DNA of 42,602 nucleotides from Treponema sp. (GCA_016297415.1 JAEDGQ010000006.1:1-42602); one strand, 5' to 3'; shown: positions 6,613 through 16,724, counted from the stretch's first letter. Program-made: numbers and translations. The notes: generated by a model from the letters alone, not told the origin.

Positions 6613-9516
6613 TTGAATATACATGAAGTAGACGGGGAAAAAATTGTAATTTCCGGTGCCCGTGAACATAACTTAAAGAATATTTCTGTTCAGATTCCTA
6701 GAAACAAGCTTGTTGTAATTTCAGGTTTGTCAGGTTCTGGAAAATCATCTTTAGCTTTTGATACTCTCTTTGCTGAAGGCCAGAGACGGTATATGGAGTC
6801 ACTTTCTTCATATGCCCGTCAGTTTCTGGGCAGTATGGATAAGCCTGACGTTGATTTTATTGAAGGGCTTTCTCCTGCTATTTCCATTGAACAGAAAACT
6901 ACTCATAACAATCCCCGTTCAACGGTAGGTACTGTTACTGAAATTTATGATTTTTATCGTCTTCTTTATGCCAGAATCGGCCATGCCCACTGTCCTCAGT
7001 GCGGTCGTGAAATAAAAGAACAGAGCGAAGACCAGATTATCAGTTCAATTATGGACTGGGGGGAAGGAACTAAGATAACACTTCTTGCTCCTGTAATCCG
7101 GGGAAAAAAAGGTGAACACATTAAGATTCTGGAAGATGCTCAGAAATCAGGTTTTGTCCGTGCCAGAATTGACGGACTTATGGTTGAACTTGATGATTCC
7201 ATAAAACTTGATAAGCAGAAAAAACATACTATCGAAATTGTTGTTGACAGAATTGCTATAAAAGCTGAAAGCAGAAAGCGTCTTGCTGAAAGTGTTGAAG
7301 CAGCCCTTCAGAGTGCAGGCGGTGTTCTGATTGTTCTTCGTCGTATTGATGATGACAGCGAAAAGGGCTGGCACGAAGAGGAAGTTTTCTTCAGTCAGAA
7401 AAACGCCTGTCCTGACTGTGGAATTTCTATTCCGGAACTTCAGCCAAGACTTTTTTCTTTCAATAACCCTTTTGGTGCCTGTCCTGAATGTACAGGACTT
7501 GGGGAAAAAATGTCCTGGGATGATTCTAAAATTCTTCCGGATAAATCCCTTAGTTTTAATCAGGGAGCTTTTCCTTTTTTTAATCCTGACTCTGAATGGA
7601 ATTCATCCATGTTTTCTGCCATTGCAGAAGCCAACGGCTGGACTTTAGATACACCTGTCTGTGAACTTACTGAAAAACAGTTTAATAGTCTGTGGAATGG
7701 AGATCCGGACAAAGTTATCAGCTGGACATACAAAAAACAGAACGGTGAAGGTTACAGCGACTATAAAAGACCCTGGGTTGGAATCCTGAACGAAATGAAA
7801 CGCCGTCATAATGAAGCCTGGGGCGAAAGCCAGCGCATCAGAATTGAAGAGCGTTATATGTCCGTTGCTGAGTGTCCTTTATGTCTGGGAAAAAGACTTA
7901 GAATTGAAGCCCTTGGTGTAACTGTAGGAGGAAAAAATATTATTGAACTTTGTTCTTTAAGTGTTCAGGAATCCCTGGACTTTTTTGAAAAGCTGGAACT
8001 TTCTGATACGGAAAATCTTATTGCCCTTCAGATTCTTAAAGAGATTAAAGCAAGATTAAATTTCCTTCGTAACGTAGGTCTTGATTATCTTACACTTGAA
8101 CGTTCTGCAGGAACTCTTTCTGGTGGTGAAGCTCAGCGTATTCGTCTTGCAACTCAGATTGGTTCAGGACTTACAGGAGTTATGTATATTCTTGATGAAC
8201 CTAGTATCGGACTTCATCAGAGGGATAACGAAAGACTTATTAATACCCTTACATATCTTCGTGATTTAAAAAACACTGTTATTGTTGTTGAACACGATGA
8301 ACAGACTTTAAGGACTGCTGACTGGATTGTTGATATTGGACCTGGAGCAGGGGTTCACGGTGGAAATGTAATGGCTTCCGGAACTCCTGAACAGGTAATG
8401 GCCGTAAAAGACAGTCTTACAGGGCAGTACCTGAAGGGTACACTTTTTATGGCAATTCCTGAAAAACGCAGAAAAGGAAACGGCAAAAAAATTGAAATCC
8501 GTGGAGTTACTGAACACAATCTCAAAAATGTAAGCGTTGATATTCCTCTCGGTATGTTTACCTGTATTACAGGTGTTTCAGGCTCTGGAAAATCAACTCT
8601 CCTCAGTGATGTTTTCTTCCCTGTTGTTTCAAATGCACTTATGCGCACAGATTTAAAGCCTGGCCATTATGAATCAATTACAGGAATTGAAGGTGTTGAT
8701 AAAGTTATTAACATTGACCAGTCTCCAATTGGCCGAACACCACGAAGTAATCCTGTAACTTATGTGGGTGTATTTGATGCCATTCGTGAACTTTATTCAA
8801 CTTTGCCTGAATCTAAAGCCAGAGGATATACTCCGGGCCGCTTCAGTTTTAATGTTAAAGGCGGACGATGTGAAAAATGTCAGGGAGCAGGAACTTTAAC
8901 AATTGAAATGAACTTTCTTCCTGATGTTTTTATTCAGTGTGATGTATGTCATGGTCATCGTTTTAATCAGGAAACTCTTGATGTATGTTACAAAGGCAAA
9001 AATATTAGTGATGTTTTGAATATGACTATTGAAGAAGCAGCAGATTTCTTCAGTTCAATTCCTCATATAAGCCGCAAACTTGAAACTTTGAAAAATGTAG
9101 GTTTGGGTTATATTTCTCTGGGTCAGAGCGCCCTGACTCTTTCTGGTGGTGAAGCGCAGCGTGTTAAACTTGCCTGTGAACTTGCCCGTCCATCTACCGG
9201 AAAAACCCTTTATATTCTTGATGAACCTACAACTGGTCTTCATTTTGCAGATGTTAAGGTACTGATGGAAGTTATCCAGCAGCTGGTTGATAAAGGCAAT
9301 ACTGTTGTAATGATTGAACATAATCTTGATGTAATTGTTCAGGCTGACAATATTATTGATCTTGGTCCTGATGGCGGAACAAAAGGCGGTCAGATTGTAG
9401 ATACAGGTACTCCTGAAGAAATTGCTGACAGATGGGAAAAAACAGGTTCCTATACAGGACGGTTTATCAGGGATACTTTAAAAAGTGCAGCGGAGAGACA
9501 GAAAAAATCCAGATGA
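6613..9516 (+). CDS. uvrA: Excinuclease ABC subunit A
   Basis: DNA-damage recognition ATPase of nucleotide excision repair, acting with UvrB and UvrC. At 967 residues it is full length. Two ABC modules are visible: first Walker A GLSGSGKSS (38-46) and signature LSGGEAQRIRLA, second Walker A GVSGSGKST and signature LSGGEAQRVKLA, each followed by an ILDEP Walker B. Zinc-finger cysteine pairs occur at CPQCG, CPDCG...CPEC and CEKCQGAGT...CDVCHG. The start is TTG at 6613 (MNIHEVDG...), with AAAGGG about 8 bases before it. Its stop overlaps the next gene's start by 4 bases (ATGA). Confidence 0.97.
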   Translation: MNIHEVDGEKIVISGAREHNLKNISVQIPRNKLVVISGLSGSGKSSLAFDTLFAEGQRRYMESLSSYARQFLGSMDKPDVDFIEGLSPAISIEQKTTHNNPRSTVGTVTEIYDFYRLLYARIGHAHCPQCGREIKEQSEDQIISSIMDWGEGTKITLLAPVIRGKKGEHIKILEDAQKSGFVRARIDGLMVELDDSIKLDKQKKHTIEIVVDRIAIKAESRKRLAESVEAALQSAGGVLIVLRRIDDDSEKGWHEEEVFFSQKNACPDCGISIPELQPRLFSFNNPFGACPECTGLGEKMSWDDSKILPDKSLSFNQGAFPFFNPDSEWNSSMFSAIAEANGWTLDTPVCELTEKQFNSLWNGDPDKVISWTYKKQNGEGYSDYKRPWVGILNEMKRRHNEAWGESQRIRIEERYMSVAECPLCLGKRLRIEALGVTVGGKNIIELCSLSVQESLDFFEKLELSDTENLIALQILKEIKARLNFLRNVGLDYLTLERSAGTLSGGEAQRIRLATQIGSGLTGVMYILDEPSIGLHQRDNERLINTLTYLRDLKNTVIVVEHDEQTLRTADWIVDIGPGAGVHGGNVMASGTPEQVMAVKDSLTGQYLKGTLFMAIPEKRRKGNGKKIEIRGVTEHNLKNVSVDIPLGMFTCITGVSGSGKSTLLSDVFFPVVSNALMRTDLKPGHYESITGIEGVDKVINIDQSPIGRTPRSNPVTYVGVFDAIRELYSTLPESKARGYTPGRFSFNVKGGRCEKCQGAGTLTIEMNFLPDVFIQCDVCHGHRFNQETLDVCYKGKNISDVLNMTIEEAADFFSSIPHISRKLETLKNVGLGYISLGQSALTLSGGEAQRVKLACELARPSTGKTLYILDEPTTGLHFADVKVLMEVIQQLVDKGNTVVMIEHNLDVIVQADNIIDLGPDGGTKGGQIVDTGTPEEIADRWEKTGSYTGRFIRDTLKSAAERQKKSR

Positions 9517-12500
9517 TTTTTGAAAACCGCCTTCTAAAAAAAGTTCTTTGTTCTCTTTTTGTGTTAATTTCCGGAATGATATTTAGAATTTCTGTATCCT
9601 ATGGACAGGAGACTTCAATAATCAACATTGAATCGGCAGATAAATCTGAATATAAAAAGGATGAACTTTCGGGCGGTGACTGTATTATTCTTACCGGATC
9701 TGTAAAGATTTCTGTTTCAAAAGGCTCAAGCAAAACAATAATCAGCTCAGATAAAGTTAATTACAATCGTTCTACAGAAATGCTTTTTGCCGAAGGAAAT
9801 GTCTGTCTTGAACAGACTGGTGGTTCTTCCGGTGGTGAAAAAATTACTGCTGACAGTCTTCTTTTTAATACTTCAACCCTTGAAGGAATCTTTGATAACG
9901 GAAGGGCAGTTCAGACTTCCAGCGATGCCATTAATCTTCCAAGCGGTTCTACTCTTATTGTAGCTTCAAACGTTTTTGGCCGTGATTCCGGCGGAACAAT
10001 TGCTTTTAAGAGTGGTGAACTTACATTTTGTGATGATGAAAATCCTCACTGGAAAATTAAAGCTTCCAGAATCTGGCTTCTTCCCGGGGGTGAATTCGCA
10101 TTTTTTAATGCACTTCTTTTTGTGGGCAAGTTGCCTCTTATGTGGTTTCCTGCCTTTTATTATCCGAAAGATGAACTTATTTTCAATCCTGCCGTAGGTT
10201 ATAAATTCCGTGAAGGATATTTTATTAATACAACAACTTATATCTACGGACGAAAACCGGCAGATGCTGCTTCTACAAAATCAGAAACTTCTGACAGTGA
10301 TGAAAAAATCGACCTTTTCAGTTTTATGAAAACCGGTTCTCAGAAAGAGCAGGTTCGTGAAGGTCTGGTTCTCCATAATCTTGATGAAGATTTTAAAGGA
10401 GATACAGTAAATCATGTAAAAATCATGGCTGACTACTATTCAAATCTTGGTTTTATGCTGGGAACTGATGCAGTTATAAGACCTCAAAAATATATTTCTG
10501 ACTTTAAGTTTAATCTTGAACTTGGTTTCAGTAACACTATGTTCAGACCGGATAACGCCTATGTTCCCTTTAACAGCAGCGGAGATAAAGTTATGGATAA
10601 ATCTAACTTTATGTCTATGGAACTTCCTTTCAGATATCAGGCTAATCTTCAGCTTTCTCTTTCAAAACCATTGAATCTTACACTTTCAATGCCTGTTTAT
10701 TCGGATCCTTTTTTTGATTACGACTTTAATAATCGTGCAGAAACAATGGACTGGATTGACTTTTTGATGCAGGGAGCTGCAAAGGAAGATACTTCTGATG
10801 CAACTGTTGTTTCAAATTTTACCTGGGAACTTAGGGGAAGTTATAACGTTACTATCCCGGAATTCCTTAAACCTTATATTTCTACACTTTCACTTTCTGA
10901 TTTTTCTTCTGCCATTGTATATAATTCAAAAAGTGCTGATTTAAAAGATGACAGCAGATATAAAAAAGACAGTGAATGGGGATCAAAAACTCCTGAAAGA
11001 CAATTTTACTATCCAAGCCAGATTACTCCATTTAAGGCTTCAGCCCGTATTTCGGGAACACTCTTTAAATATCCCTTTGTTGAAAATAAAACAACAACCT
11101 TAACACCTCAGAATATTTCTCTTCTTCCTCCGGAATCTCTTTCAGAAGCAGAAGAAAAAGCTGAGAATGAAGAAGGAAAAGAAGTTTCGGAAAGTGATGA
11201 TGTTGAAGAGGAAGAAGTTTATTTTGATGAAAATGCACTTCCCTTAATTGCAGCAGCTGCTCCCGGAGTTCAGAAGTTAAACGGAATTACATACAACCTG
11301 AATTACAGTATTTCTCCAGATTTTACATCTCAGTTTTCATATTCCAGCAATAAGCTTAATAAACCTGAAGATTTTGAATGGGATACTTTTCAGTCTACAT
11401 ACATTCAGGTAAAGGCTCCTGCAACTCTTACAAGTACACTGGGCTTTAAAGACAGTTTCTTAAGCCTTACAGATACTTTCAGTTTTAATCCTGTCTATCA
11501 GCGCCATCCTTATATTAATACAAATGAAGAAAAAGGCGGATATTCTAAGGCCAATGCTGATTCTATTAAAAACCAGGATTACAACTCTTATAAAATGGAT
11601 CTTACAGATACCAATTCACTTTCTTTCAGACCATTCTATTATACAAAGTATTTTTCAAATACATCTTTGTCATGGAATACAACTGTAAAAATGATCCGGA
11701 CAAAATATATAAGTGATGATGTAAACAATCCTGAATGGGAGTATCTTACAACAGACCTTACAGACGAAGACTGTGTAACAACTCATAATCTCAATCTTGT
11801 TCTTGCAGCAAAAGAAGGGGATTATTCCCAGCAGCTTTCCCTTACATCAACACTTTATCCTCTCGTAGAAAACTATTCCGGCGTTTTTTCTCTTAATTTT
11901 CCATATACAAGTTTTTCTGTTTCCAGCGGTATTAAAAGAAAAAGTTCTACTGACGATACATGGGTTAAACAGAATATTTCTCAATCTCTGAGTTTTCATC
12001 TTTTTCAAAACAAACTCAGCCTGACACAGTCTTATGTATATGACCTGGAAAAAAAACAGCATGATTCCTTCCGTTTTTCTGCTTCAGGATATGGAGCTCA
12101 GCTTGCATATACAATGAGTTACACAACTAAATACGACTTTAATGAGACTTCAGGATGGGAAGTTCAGTCTGATAAAGCCTTTCAGCCATATTCTTTAAGT
12201 CTTGCCTATACAAGCGGAACTAAAAATTTTAAATACTGGACTGACAGGGTTTCTTTTTCTCCTTCTTTAAGTACAAGTGTTGTTTATGACTTTATTAGAC
12301 CAACAAGTTCATACTTTACTTTTATTCCGGCCCTTACATTTAAGGTAAATAATTTCCTCAATGTAACATTCTCTGCAGAAAGTAAAAACTCTGCAATTTA
12401 CAGATATTTCTGTTCTGACTGGGCTTTCAATCATTATTACAAAAATAATGGTTACAGATATGTGTGGGATGATCTTATTGATTCATACAGATTTGATGAT

Positions 12501-12725
12501 GAAGAAAAAAGAAAAGCATCAAACTTCAAGATGCAGAACTTTAAGATTCTTATTAACCATGAATTGTGTGACTGGGATTTTAACTGTGAATGGTCTGTCA
12601 GACCTCGTCTTATTAACAATAAATATCAATTTGATCCATACTTCAGTCTTGGTGTCAGCTGGAAACCAATGGCCGGAATGAAGACTGAAATAATCGATGA
12701 ATACGGTGAATGGAGTTTGAAATAA
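9513..12725 (+). CDS. lptD: LptD/OstA-like outer-membrane beta-barrel protein
   Basis: A 1070-residue envelope protein. The start is the ATG in the ATGA overlap with uvrA (9513), giving a signal peptide that ends near ISVSYGQE. Residues about 35-170 form an OstA-like beta-jellyroll (GSVKISVSKG..., MLFAEGNVCLEQ...ITADSLLFN), followed by the family segment 'GKLPLMWFPAFYYPKDE' and a long C-terminal region rich in alternating aromatic/polar strands with many Asn/Ser/Tyr turns, as expected for a large barrel. An acidic insert (about residues 535-575) interrupts it. In LPS-bearing bacteria LptD inserts LPS into the outer leaflet; many treponemes lack LPS, so the substrate here is open. I recall a uvrA-lptD arrangement in T. 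pallidum too. Confidence 0.85.
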   Translation: MIFENRLLKKVLCSLFVLISGMIFRISVSYGQETSIINIESADKSEYKKDELSGGDCIILTGSVKISVSKGSSKTIISSDKVNYNRSTEMLFAEGNVCLEQTGGSSGGEKITADSLLFNTSTLEGIFDNGRAVQTSSDAINLPSGSTLIVASNVFGRDSGGTIAFKSGELTFCDDENPHWKIKASRIWLLPGGEFAFFNALLFVGKLPLMWFPAFYYPKDELIFNPAVGYKFREGYFINTTTYIYGRKPADAASTKSETSDSDEKIDLFSFMKTGSQKEQVREGLVLHNLDEDFKGDTVNHVKIMADYYSNLGFMLGTDAVIRPQKYISDFKFNLELGFSNTMFRPDNAYVPFNSSGDKVMDKSNFMSMELPFRYQANLQLSLSKPLNLTLSMPVYSDPFFDYDFNNRAETMDWIDFLMQGAAKEDTSDATVVSNFTWELRGSYNVTIPEFLKPYISTLSLSDFSSAIVYNSKSADLKDDSRYKKDSEWGSKTPERQFYYPSQITPFKASARISGTLFKYPFVENKTTTLTPQNISLLPPESLSEAEEKAENEEGKEVSESDDVEEEEVYFDENALPLIAAAAPGVQKLNGITYNLNYSISPDFTSQFSYSSNKLNKPEDFEWDTFQSTYIQVKAPATLTSTLGFKDSFLSLTDTFSFNPVYQRHPYINTNEEKGGYSKANADSIKNQDYNSYKMDLTDTNSLSFRPFYYTKYFSNTSLSWNTTVKMIRTKYISDDVNNPEWEYLTTDLTDEDCVTTHNLNLVLAAKEGDYSQQLSLTSTLYPLVENYSGVFSLNFPYTSFSVSSGIKRKSSTDDTWVKQNISQSLSFHLFQNKLSLTQSYVYDLEKKQHDSFRFSASGYGAQLAYTMSYTTKYDFNETSGWEVQSDKAFQPYSLSLAYTSGTKNFKYWTDRVSFSPSLSTSVVYDFIRPTSSYFTFIPALTFKVNNFLNVTFSAESKNSAIYRYFCSDWAFNHYYKNNGYRYVWDDLIDSYRFDDEEKRKASNFKMQNFKILINHELCDWDFNCEWSVRPRLINNKYQFDPYFSLGVSWKPMAGMKTEIIDEYGEWSLK

Positions 12726-12752
12726 TATTTCAAGGATGATAGAATAAATCAA

Positions 12753-13715
12753 TTGGAAAAGGAATTTACTATAGTGCTTTCTGATCCTGTAATTCTTTCA
12801 CAGGTATGCGGCACAAATGACAGCAATCTTAAACTCATTGAAAAACACCTGGGAGTTCCAGTTTTTACAAAAGGAAACGAACTTTCTATTACCCAGAGTG
12901 ATGAATTAATCAGACAGAAATTTAAATTCATTATTGACCGTCTTTCAGATGAACTTTCAGAAAACTGTTCTTCTGGTCCAGAACTTATTGAATCAATTCT
13001 AAATACAGGGTTTGAAAACAAGTCTATAAATAAAAACTTTAACGCCGGAGAATTTGCAATCAGTATTCCCGGCAGTACAAGAAAGGTTTATCCAAAAACA
13101 AAAAATCAGGCTCGTCTTGTTGAAGCCTTCAGAAAAAATGATCTGGTTTTTGCAACAGGACCTGCAGGCTCAGGAAAGACATTTCTTGCAATTGCAGAAA
13201 GTCTCAGGCTTTTGTTAAGTCATAAAATTAATTCTATTATTTTAACTAGACCAATTGTAGAAGCAGGGGAAAGTCTTGGATTTTTGCCGGGGGATCTTCA
13301 GGATAAAATTAATCCTTATTTAAGGCCTCTTTATGATTCTATGAATGCCTGTATTTCTTCTGAAGTAGTGAAGAAAATGCAGGACAATGGTATAATTGAA
13401 ATAGCACCACTGGCTTACATGAGAGGACGCACTTTAAATAATGTTGCCGTAATTCTTGATGAAGCTCAGAATACAACAAGAGAACAGATGAAAATGTTCC
13501 TTACCCGTATGGGTGAAAATTCAAAGGTATTTATTACCGGTGATACAACACAAATAGATCTTCCAAAAAGAGTTCCTTCAGGTCTTGTTCAGGCTTTGGA
13601 AATCTTAAAAAATATAGAAGAAATCAGCATTATAGAAATGGATGGCAGTGATGTTGTCCGTTCTCCGCTGGTAAGGAAAATTGTACAGGCTTATGAAAAT
13701 GACAAACAGAGTTAA
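12753..13715 (+). CDS. phoH: PhoH-family ATPase (PhoH-like protein)
   Basis: A 320-residue P-loop ATPase with Walker A GPAGSGKT (136-143), Walker B 'VAVILDEAQNTT' and the sensor 'FITGDTTQID', all in the order typical of PhoH/YbeZ. YbeZ-type proteins pair with YbeY in rRNA maturation and quality control; ybeY is two genes downstream. The TTG at 12753 is used as start, but a GTG at 12774 with AAAAGGA 10 bases ahead is an equally good alternative and would drop seven residues. Located 27 bases after lptD; its end overlaps the start of the HD-domain gene. Confidence 0.92.
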   Translation: MEKEFTIVLSDPVILSQVCGTNDSNLKLIEKHLGVPVFTKGNELSITQSDELIRQKFKFIIDRLSDELSENCSSGPELIESILNTGFENKSINKNFNAGEFAISIPGSTRKVYPKTKNQARLVEAFRKNDLVFATGPAGSGKTFLAIAESLRLLLSHKINSIILTRPIVEAGESLGFLPGDLQDKINPYLRPLYDSMNACISSEVVKKMQDNGIIEIAPLAYMRGRTLNNVAVILDEAQNTTREQMKMFLTRMGENSKVFITGDTTQIDLPKRVPSGLVQALEILKNIEEISIIEMDGSDVVRSPLVRKIVQAYENDKQS

Positions 13716-15384
13716 TGAAATGCCATTTTTCGGCAAAGAAATGGGAGAGGCAGTTAAATCTTATATAAAGAAAAACTGGGCCGCTCTTATTGTTTTTGCC
13801 GTTACATTTATTTTATGTGGAAGCATTATTTATCTTGATGCAAACACAACTCAGACAATTACTTCTTTTTCAATTGATGATTATGAACCGGGACAGATTT
13901 CTGACCGTACTATCATTGCTTCAAAATCTCTTCCTGCAGACGGTGAATTCCCTGTAGAAATTGAAGAAGGTGAAAAAATCATTAAAAAAGGTTTTGAAAT
14001 CAAACCTGAACAGTATCTTAAATTAAAAAAAATGGCTGCATCACCTTCGTATATCGATTACCGTGCATTTGCAGACAATATTCTCTTTATTATGCTTATT
14101 TCTGCTCTTGCATTCCTCCTTTTCAGTTCATTCTTTCTTGGCCGAAAAGCAGAATTGAAAGAGCTTATTCTTGAAGGCTGTTTATTTGTTATTGTTTTCT
14201 TTATGACCTGTTTTGGTGATAAGGCTCCTGTATTCCAGGGAGTATTCCGCCTGCCAGTTATTATTCCTTCATCTATCTGTGTTTATCTTGTAACAATTCT
14301 CTTTGGACAGATTTCAGGACTTTATTTTACATTTCTTATTTCTTTCGGTGTACTTTGCGGCTCCGGATTTGAACTTGTTCCATTCCTTTTTACACTGGCT
14401 TCAAATCTTACTCTTGTAAGGGTTGTAAAAGAAATTGAACGCCGTACAGATATGATTATGTGTTCTGTTGGAATGGCACTCCTTAATGTTGTTTACATTG
14501 TTGTTCTTAAAGTTATTTTCAATGACAGTTTCAGAGATGCTTTCTTTGTAATCCCTGCAATTGCATTTAACGGCTTTATTTCCGGTATTCTTACACTGGG
14601 GCTTTTGACTCCTCTTGAAATCATAATGAATACAGCCTCAGTATTCAGACTTATGGATTTAAGCGACCAGAATTCTCCTGTTTTAAGAAGACTGTTTCTT
14701 ACAGCCCGTGGTACACACCAGCACAGTATGATGGTAGCACAGCTGGCAGAAGCTGCATGTAAAGAAATTGGAGCTAATTCTCTGATAGGCCGTGTTGCAG
14801 CTTACTACCACGATATTGGTAAGATGGAACATCCTGAATATTTTACTGAAAATAACATTGATACAGAAAACAAGCATACTGACCTTAACCCTTCGCTTTC
14901 AGTTTCAATTATTAAAAGCCACATTCGTCTCAGTATTGAAAAAGCTCATCAGATGCATCTTCCAAAATCTGTTGTAGATATTATTTCTGAACATCATGGA
15001 AACAGTGTAATCACTTATTTCTATAATAAAGCTAAAGAACAGAATCCTGATGTAAACGATTCTGAATTCCGTTATGACGGTAACATTCCATCTACAAAGG
15101 AAAGTGCCGTAGTAATGCTGGCCGATGTTGTAGAAGCTGCATGTAAATCACTTGAAAAACCAACTCCAAAACGTCTTGAACAGTTTATTCAGCAGATCAT
15201 AAGCGGAAAAATCGAAGCTCACCAGCTTGATGATTGTGCCTTAACATTTGGTGAATTAACAAAAATCAAGGAATGTTTTGTTTCAATCCTTGCTGCCACA
15301 TATCATGGCCGCATTAAATATCAGAATCAGAAAGATCCTGATGATACAACTGACAACACTCCATCAATGCCGGAAGCAAAATAA
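13699..15384 (+). CDS. pgpH: 7TM-HD family membrane phosphohydrolase (PgpH-like)
   Basis: Multi-pass membrane protein with a C-terminal cytoplasmic HD domain: HQHS at about 340-343, HDIGK at 371-375 and a later EHHG, the metal-ligand set of the HD family. It resembles PgpH (YqfF), which degrades cyclic di-AMP. One membrane segment lies at about 28-45, then an external region of only about 80 residues, then roughly six more segments at about 125-310. Classical PgpH has an external domain of over 200 residues, so the sensor part is reduced. Order phoH-pgpH-ybeY matches Firmicutes. The start is uncertain: ATGs at 13693, 13699, 13720 and 13741 are in frame; 13699 has AGG about 10 bases upstream. 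Cyclic di-AMP as substrate is inferred. Confidence 0.85.
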   Translation: MTNRVNEMPFFGKEMGEAVKSYIKKNWAALIVFAVTFILCGSIIYLDANTTQTITSFSIDDYEPGQISDRTIIASKSLPADGEFPVEIEEGEKIIKKGFEIKPEQYLKLKKMAASPSYIDYRAFADNILFIMLISALAFLLFSSFFLGRKAELKELILEGCLFVIVFFMTCFGDKAPVFQGVFRLPVIIPSSICVYLVTILFGQISGLYFTFLISFGVLCGSGFELVPFLFTLASNLTLVRVVKEIERRTDMIMCSVGMALLNVVYIVVLKVIFNDSFRDAFFVIPAIAFNGFISGILTLGLLTPLEIIMNTASVFRLMDLSDQNSPVLRRLFLTARGTHQHSMMVAQLAEAACKEIGANSLIGRVAAYYHDIGKMEHPEYFTENNIDTENKHTDLNPSLSVSIIKSHIRLSIEKAHQMHLPKSVVDIISEHHGNSVITYFYNKAKEQNPDVNDSEFRYDGNIPSTKESAVVMLADVVEAACKSLEKPTPKRLEQFIQQIISGKIEAHQLDDCALTFGELTKIKECFVSILAATYHGRIKYQNQKDPDDTTDNTPSMPEAK

Positions 15385-15863
15385 TGAACAGAGTTTTGAT
15401 TTCAATGCAGGATGGACTTGAAGAACCTGCCTGGTTTGGAAATATAGAAGAATACGAATTAAAAGTTCTTGAACGTCTTGGTTACGATGGACAGGAATTA
15501 TCTATTCTTTTTTGTGATGATCCTTTTATTAAAGAACTTAACAAAAATTACAGAGATATAGATAATCCTACAGATATTCTTTCCTTTGAAAACGGAGAAG
15601 AATATGAAGACGAAGACGGAAGCCATTGGATTAGTGCAGGTGATATTATTATTAGTCTTGATACTCTTTCTAAAAATGCTGCATACTTTTCTGTATCAGA
15701 AAATGAAGAGTTAAAAAGACTTTTAATTCATGGCACACTTCATCTTAATGGAATGAATCATGGAGAAGAACATGTGGAACCTGGTGTTGAAACATCAGAT
15801 CCTATGCTTAAACTTCAGGAAGAGGTTTTAAAGGAATTTGCAGATGTTAATCTGTTAAAATAA
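15384..15863 (+). CDS. ybeY: Endoribonuclease YbeY
   Basis: Metal-dependent RNase involved in 16S rRNA 3'-end maturation and 70S ribosome quality control. The zinc motif HGTLHLNGMNH supplies H116, H120 and H126, matching the family pattern HGxLHLxGxxH. The preceding 'NPTDILSF' segment is also characteristic. The length of 159 residues is normal. Its ATG overlaps the pgpH stop by one base (TAATG), which implies translational coupling. Gene order phoH-pgpH-ybeY supports the call. Confidence 0.95.
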   Translation: MNRVLISMQDGLEEPAWFGNIEEYELKVLERLGYDGQELSILFCDDPFIKELNKNYRDIDNPTDILSFENGEEYEDEDGSHWISAGDIIISLDTLSKNAAYFSVSENEELKRLLIHGTLHLNGMNHGEEHVEPGVETSDPMLKLQEEVLKEFADVNLLK

Positions 15864-15873
15864 AAGGAAGTAT

Positions 15874-16704
15874 ATGAGTTTATTTGGATTTGGAAAAAAG
15901 AAAAAAGACGAGGACCCTCACAGTACCAGCCCGGGAAGAGGCGACAACAGTAATGGGGCTGACCGGGCATCAGAATTAAGTTTGATTGAAGAAAAAAAAG
16001 ACATGATCAAAGGTATTGAAGATCTGTCTGAAACTTCAGTAAAGGAAGTAATGATTCCTCGTATTGATGTTGATTTTCTTTCAATCGATACACCAGAGGA
16101 AGAACTGCTTGCAAAAATTTCAGAAAGCGGTCATTCAAGATTCCCTGTTTATTCAGAATCAATCGACAATGTATTGGGAATTCTTTATGTAAAGGACCTG
16201 CTTACTGTTATTTCAAGACACGAAAAAATTGATCTTGAAAAGCTGCTTCGTAAAGCATATTTTGTTCCAGAATCTAAGAAAATTGACGGTCTTCTCCGTG
16301 AATTTAAGAGAAGACATTTACATATTGCAGTAGCCATTGATGAATACGGTGGAATCAGTGGTGTTGTCTGCATGGAAGATATTATTGAAGAAATTGTAGG
16401 TGATATTCAGGACGAATTTGATCATGAAGATGCTGAAATCCTTTCTATTGGAAATCAGATCTGGCTTTGTGATGCAAGAGTGGATCTTGATGACCTGAAT
16501 GAAAATATTAATTCTTCATTCCCGACAGAAGATTTTGACACACTTGGTGGATTTGTGCTTGATCTGTTCGGAAGAATTCCAGTTAAATACGAAAAAATCA
16601 GCTGGGAAAATTTTGAATTCATCATTCAGGATATGGAAGGACATCGGGTAAACCTTATTAAAGTAATCAAAAAAAGCAGTTCTGAAGAAAAAACAGAAGA
16701 ATAG
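15874..16704 (+). CDS. corC: CBS-pair and CorC/HlyC domain protein (TlyC-type)
   Basis: A 276-residue cytoplasmic protein: a tandem CBS domain (about 50-175; landmarks VKEVMIPRIDVDFLS, RFPVYSESIDNVLGI, 'AVAIDEYGGISGVV') and a C-terminal CorC/HlyC domain (about 185-270; LGGFVLDLFGRIP). Members are linked to magnesium/cobalt efflux or adenosyl-nucleotide sensing, and are often mislabelled 'hemolysin'. It lacks the membrane DUF21 domain seen in longer relatives. It sits 10 bases after ybeY with AAGGAAG before the ATG. The position next to ybeY is common in Proteobacteria as well. Confidence 0.9.
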   Translation: MSLFGFGKKKKDEDPHSTSPGRGDNSNGADRASELSLIEEKKDMIKGIEDLSETSVKEVMIPRIDVDFLSIDTPEEELLAKISESGHSRFPVYSESIDNVLGILYVKDLLTVISRHEKIDLEKLLRKAYFVPESKKIDGLLREFKRRHLHIAVAIDEYGGISGVVCMEDIIEEIVGDIQDEFDHEDAEILSIGNQIWLCDARVDLDDLNENINSSFPTEDFDTLGGFVLDLFGRIPVKYEKISWENFEFIIQDMEGHRVNLIKVIKKSSSEEKTEE

Positions 16705-16724
16705 TTTTTTTGACGGGTGGGGAA

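Noticed and set aside
9432..9512. Longer N-terminus for the LptD-like protein, starting inside uvrA
   Set aside because: The added 27 residues are the shifted reading of uvrA, and the ATGA overlap start at 9513 places the signal peptide at the N-terminus.
15874..16704. Hemolysin function for the CBS/CorC protein
   Set aside because: The TlyC 'hemolysin' name is historical; the domains seen (CBS pair plus CorC/HlyC) point to ion or nucleotide-linked roles, and no toxin feature is visible.
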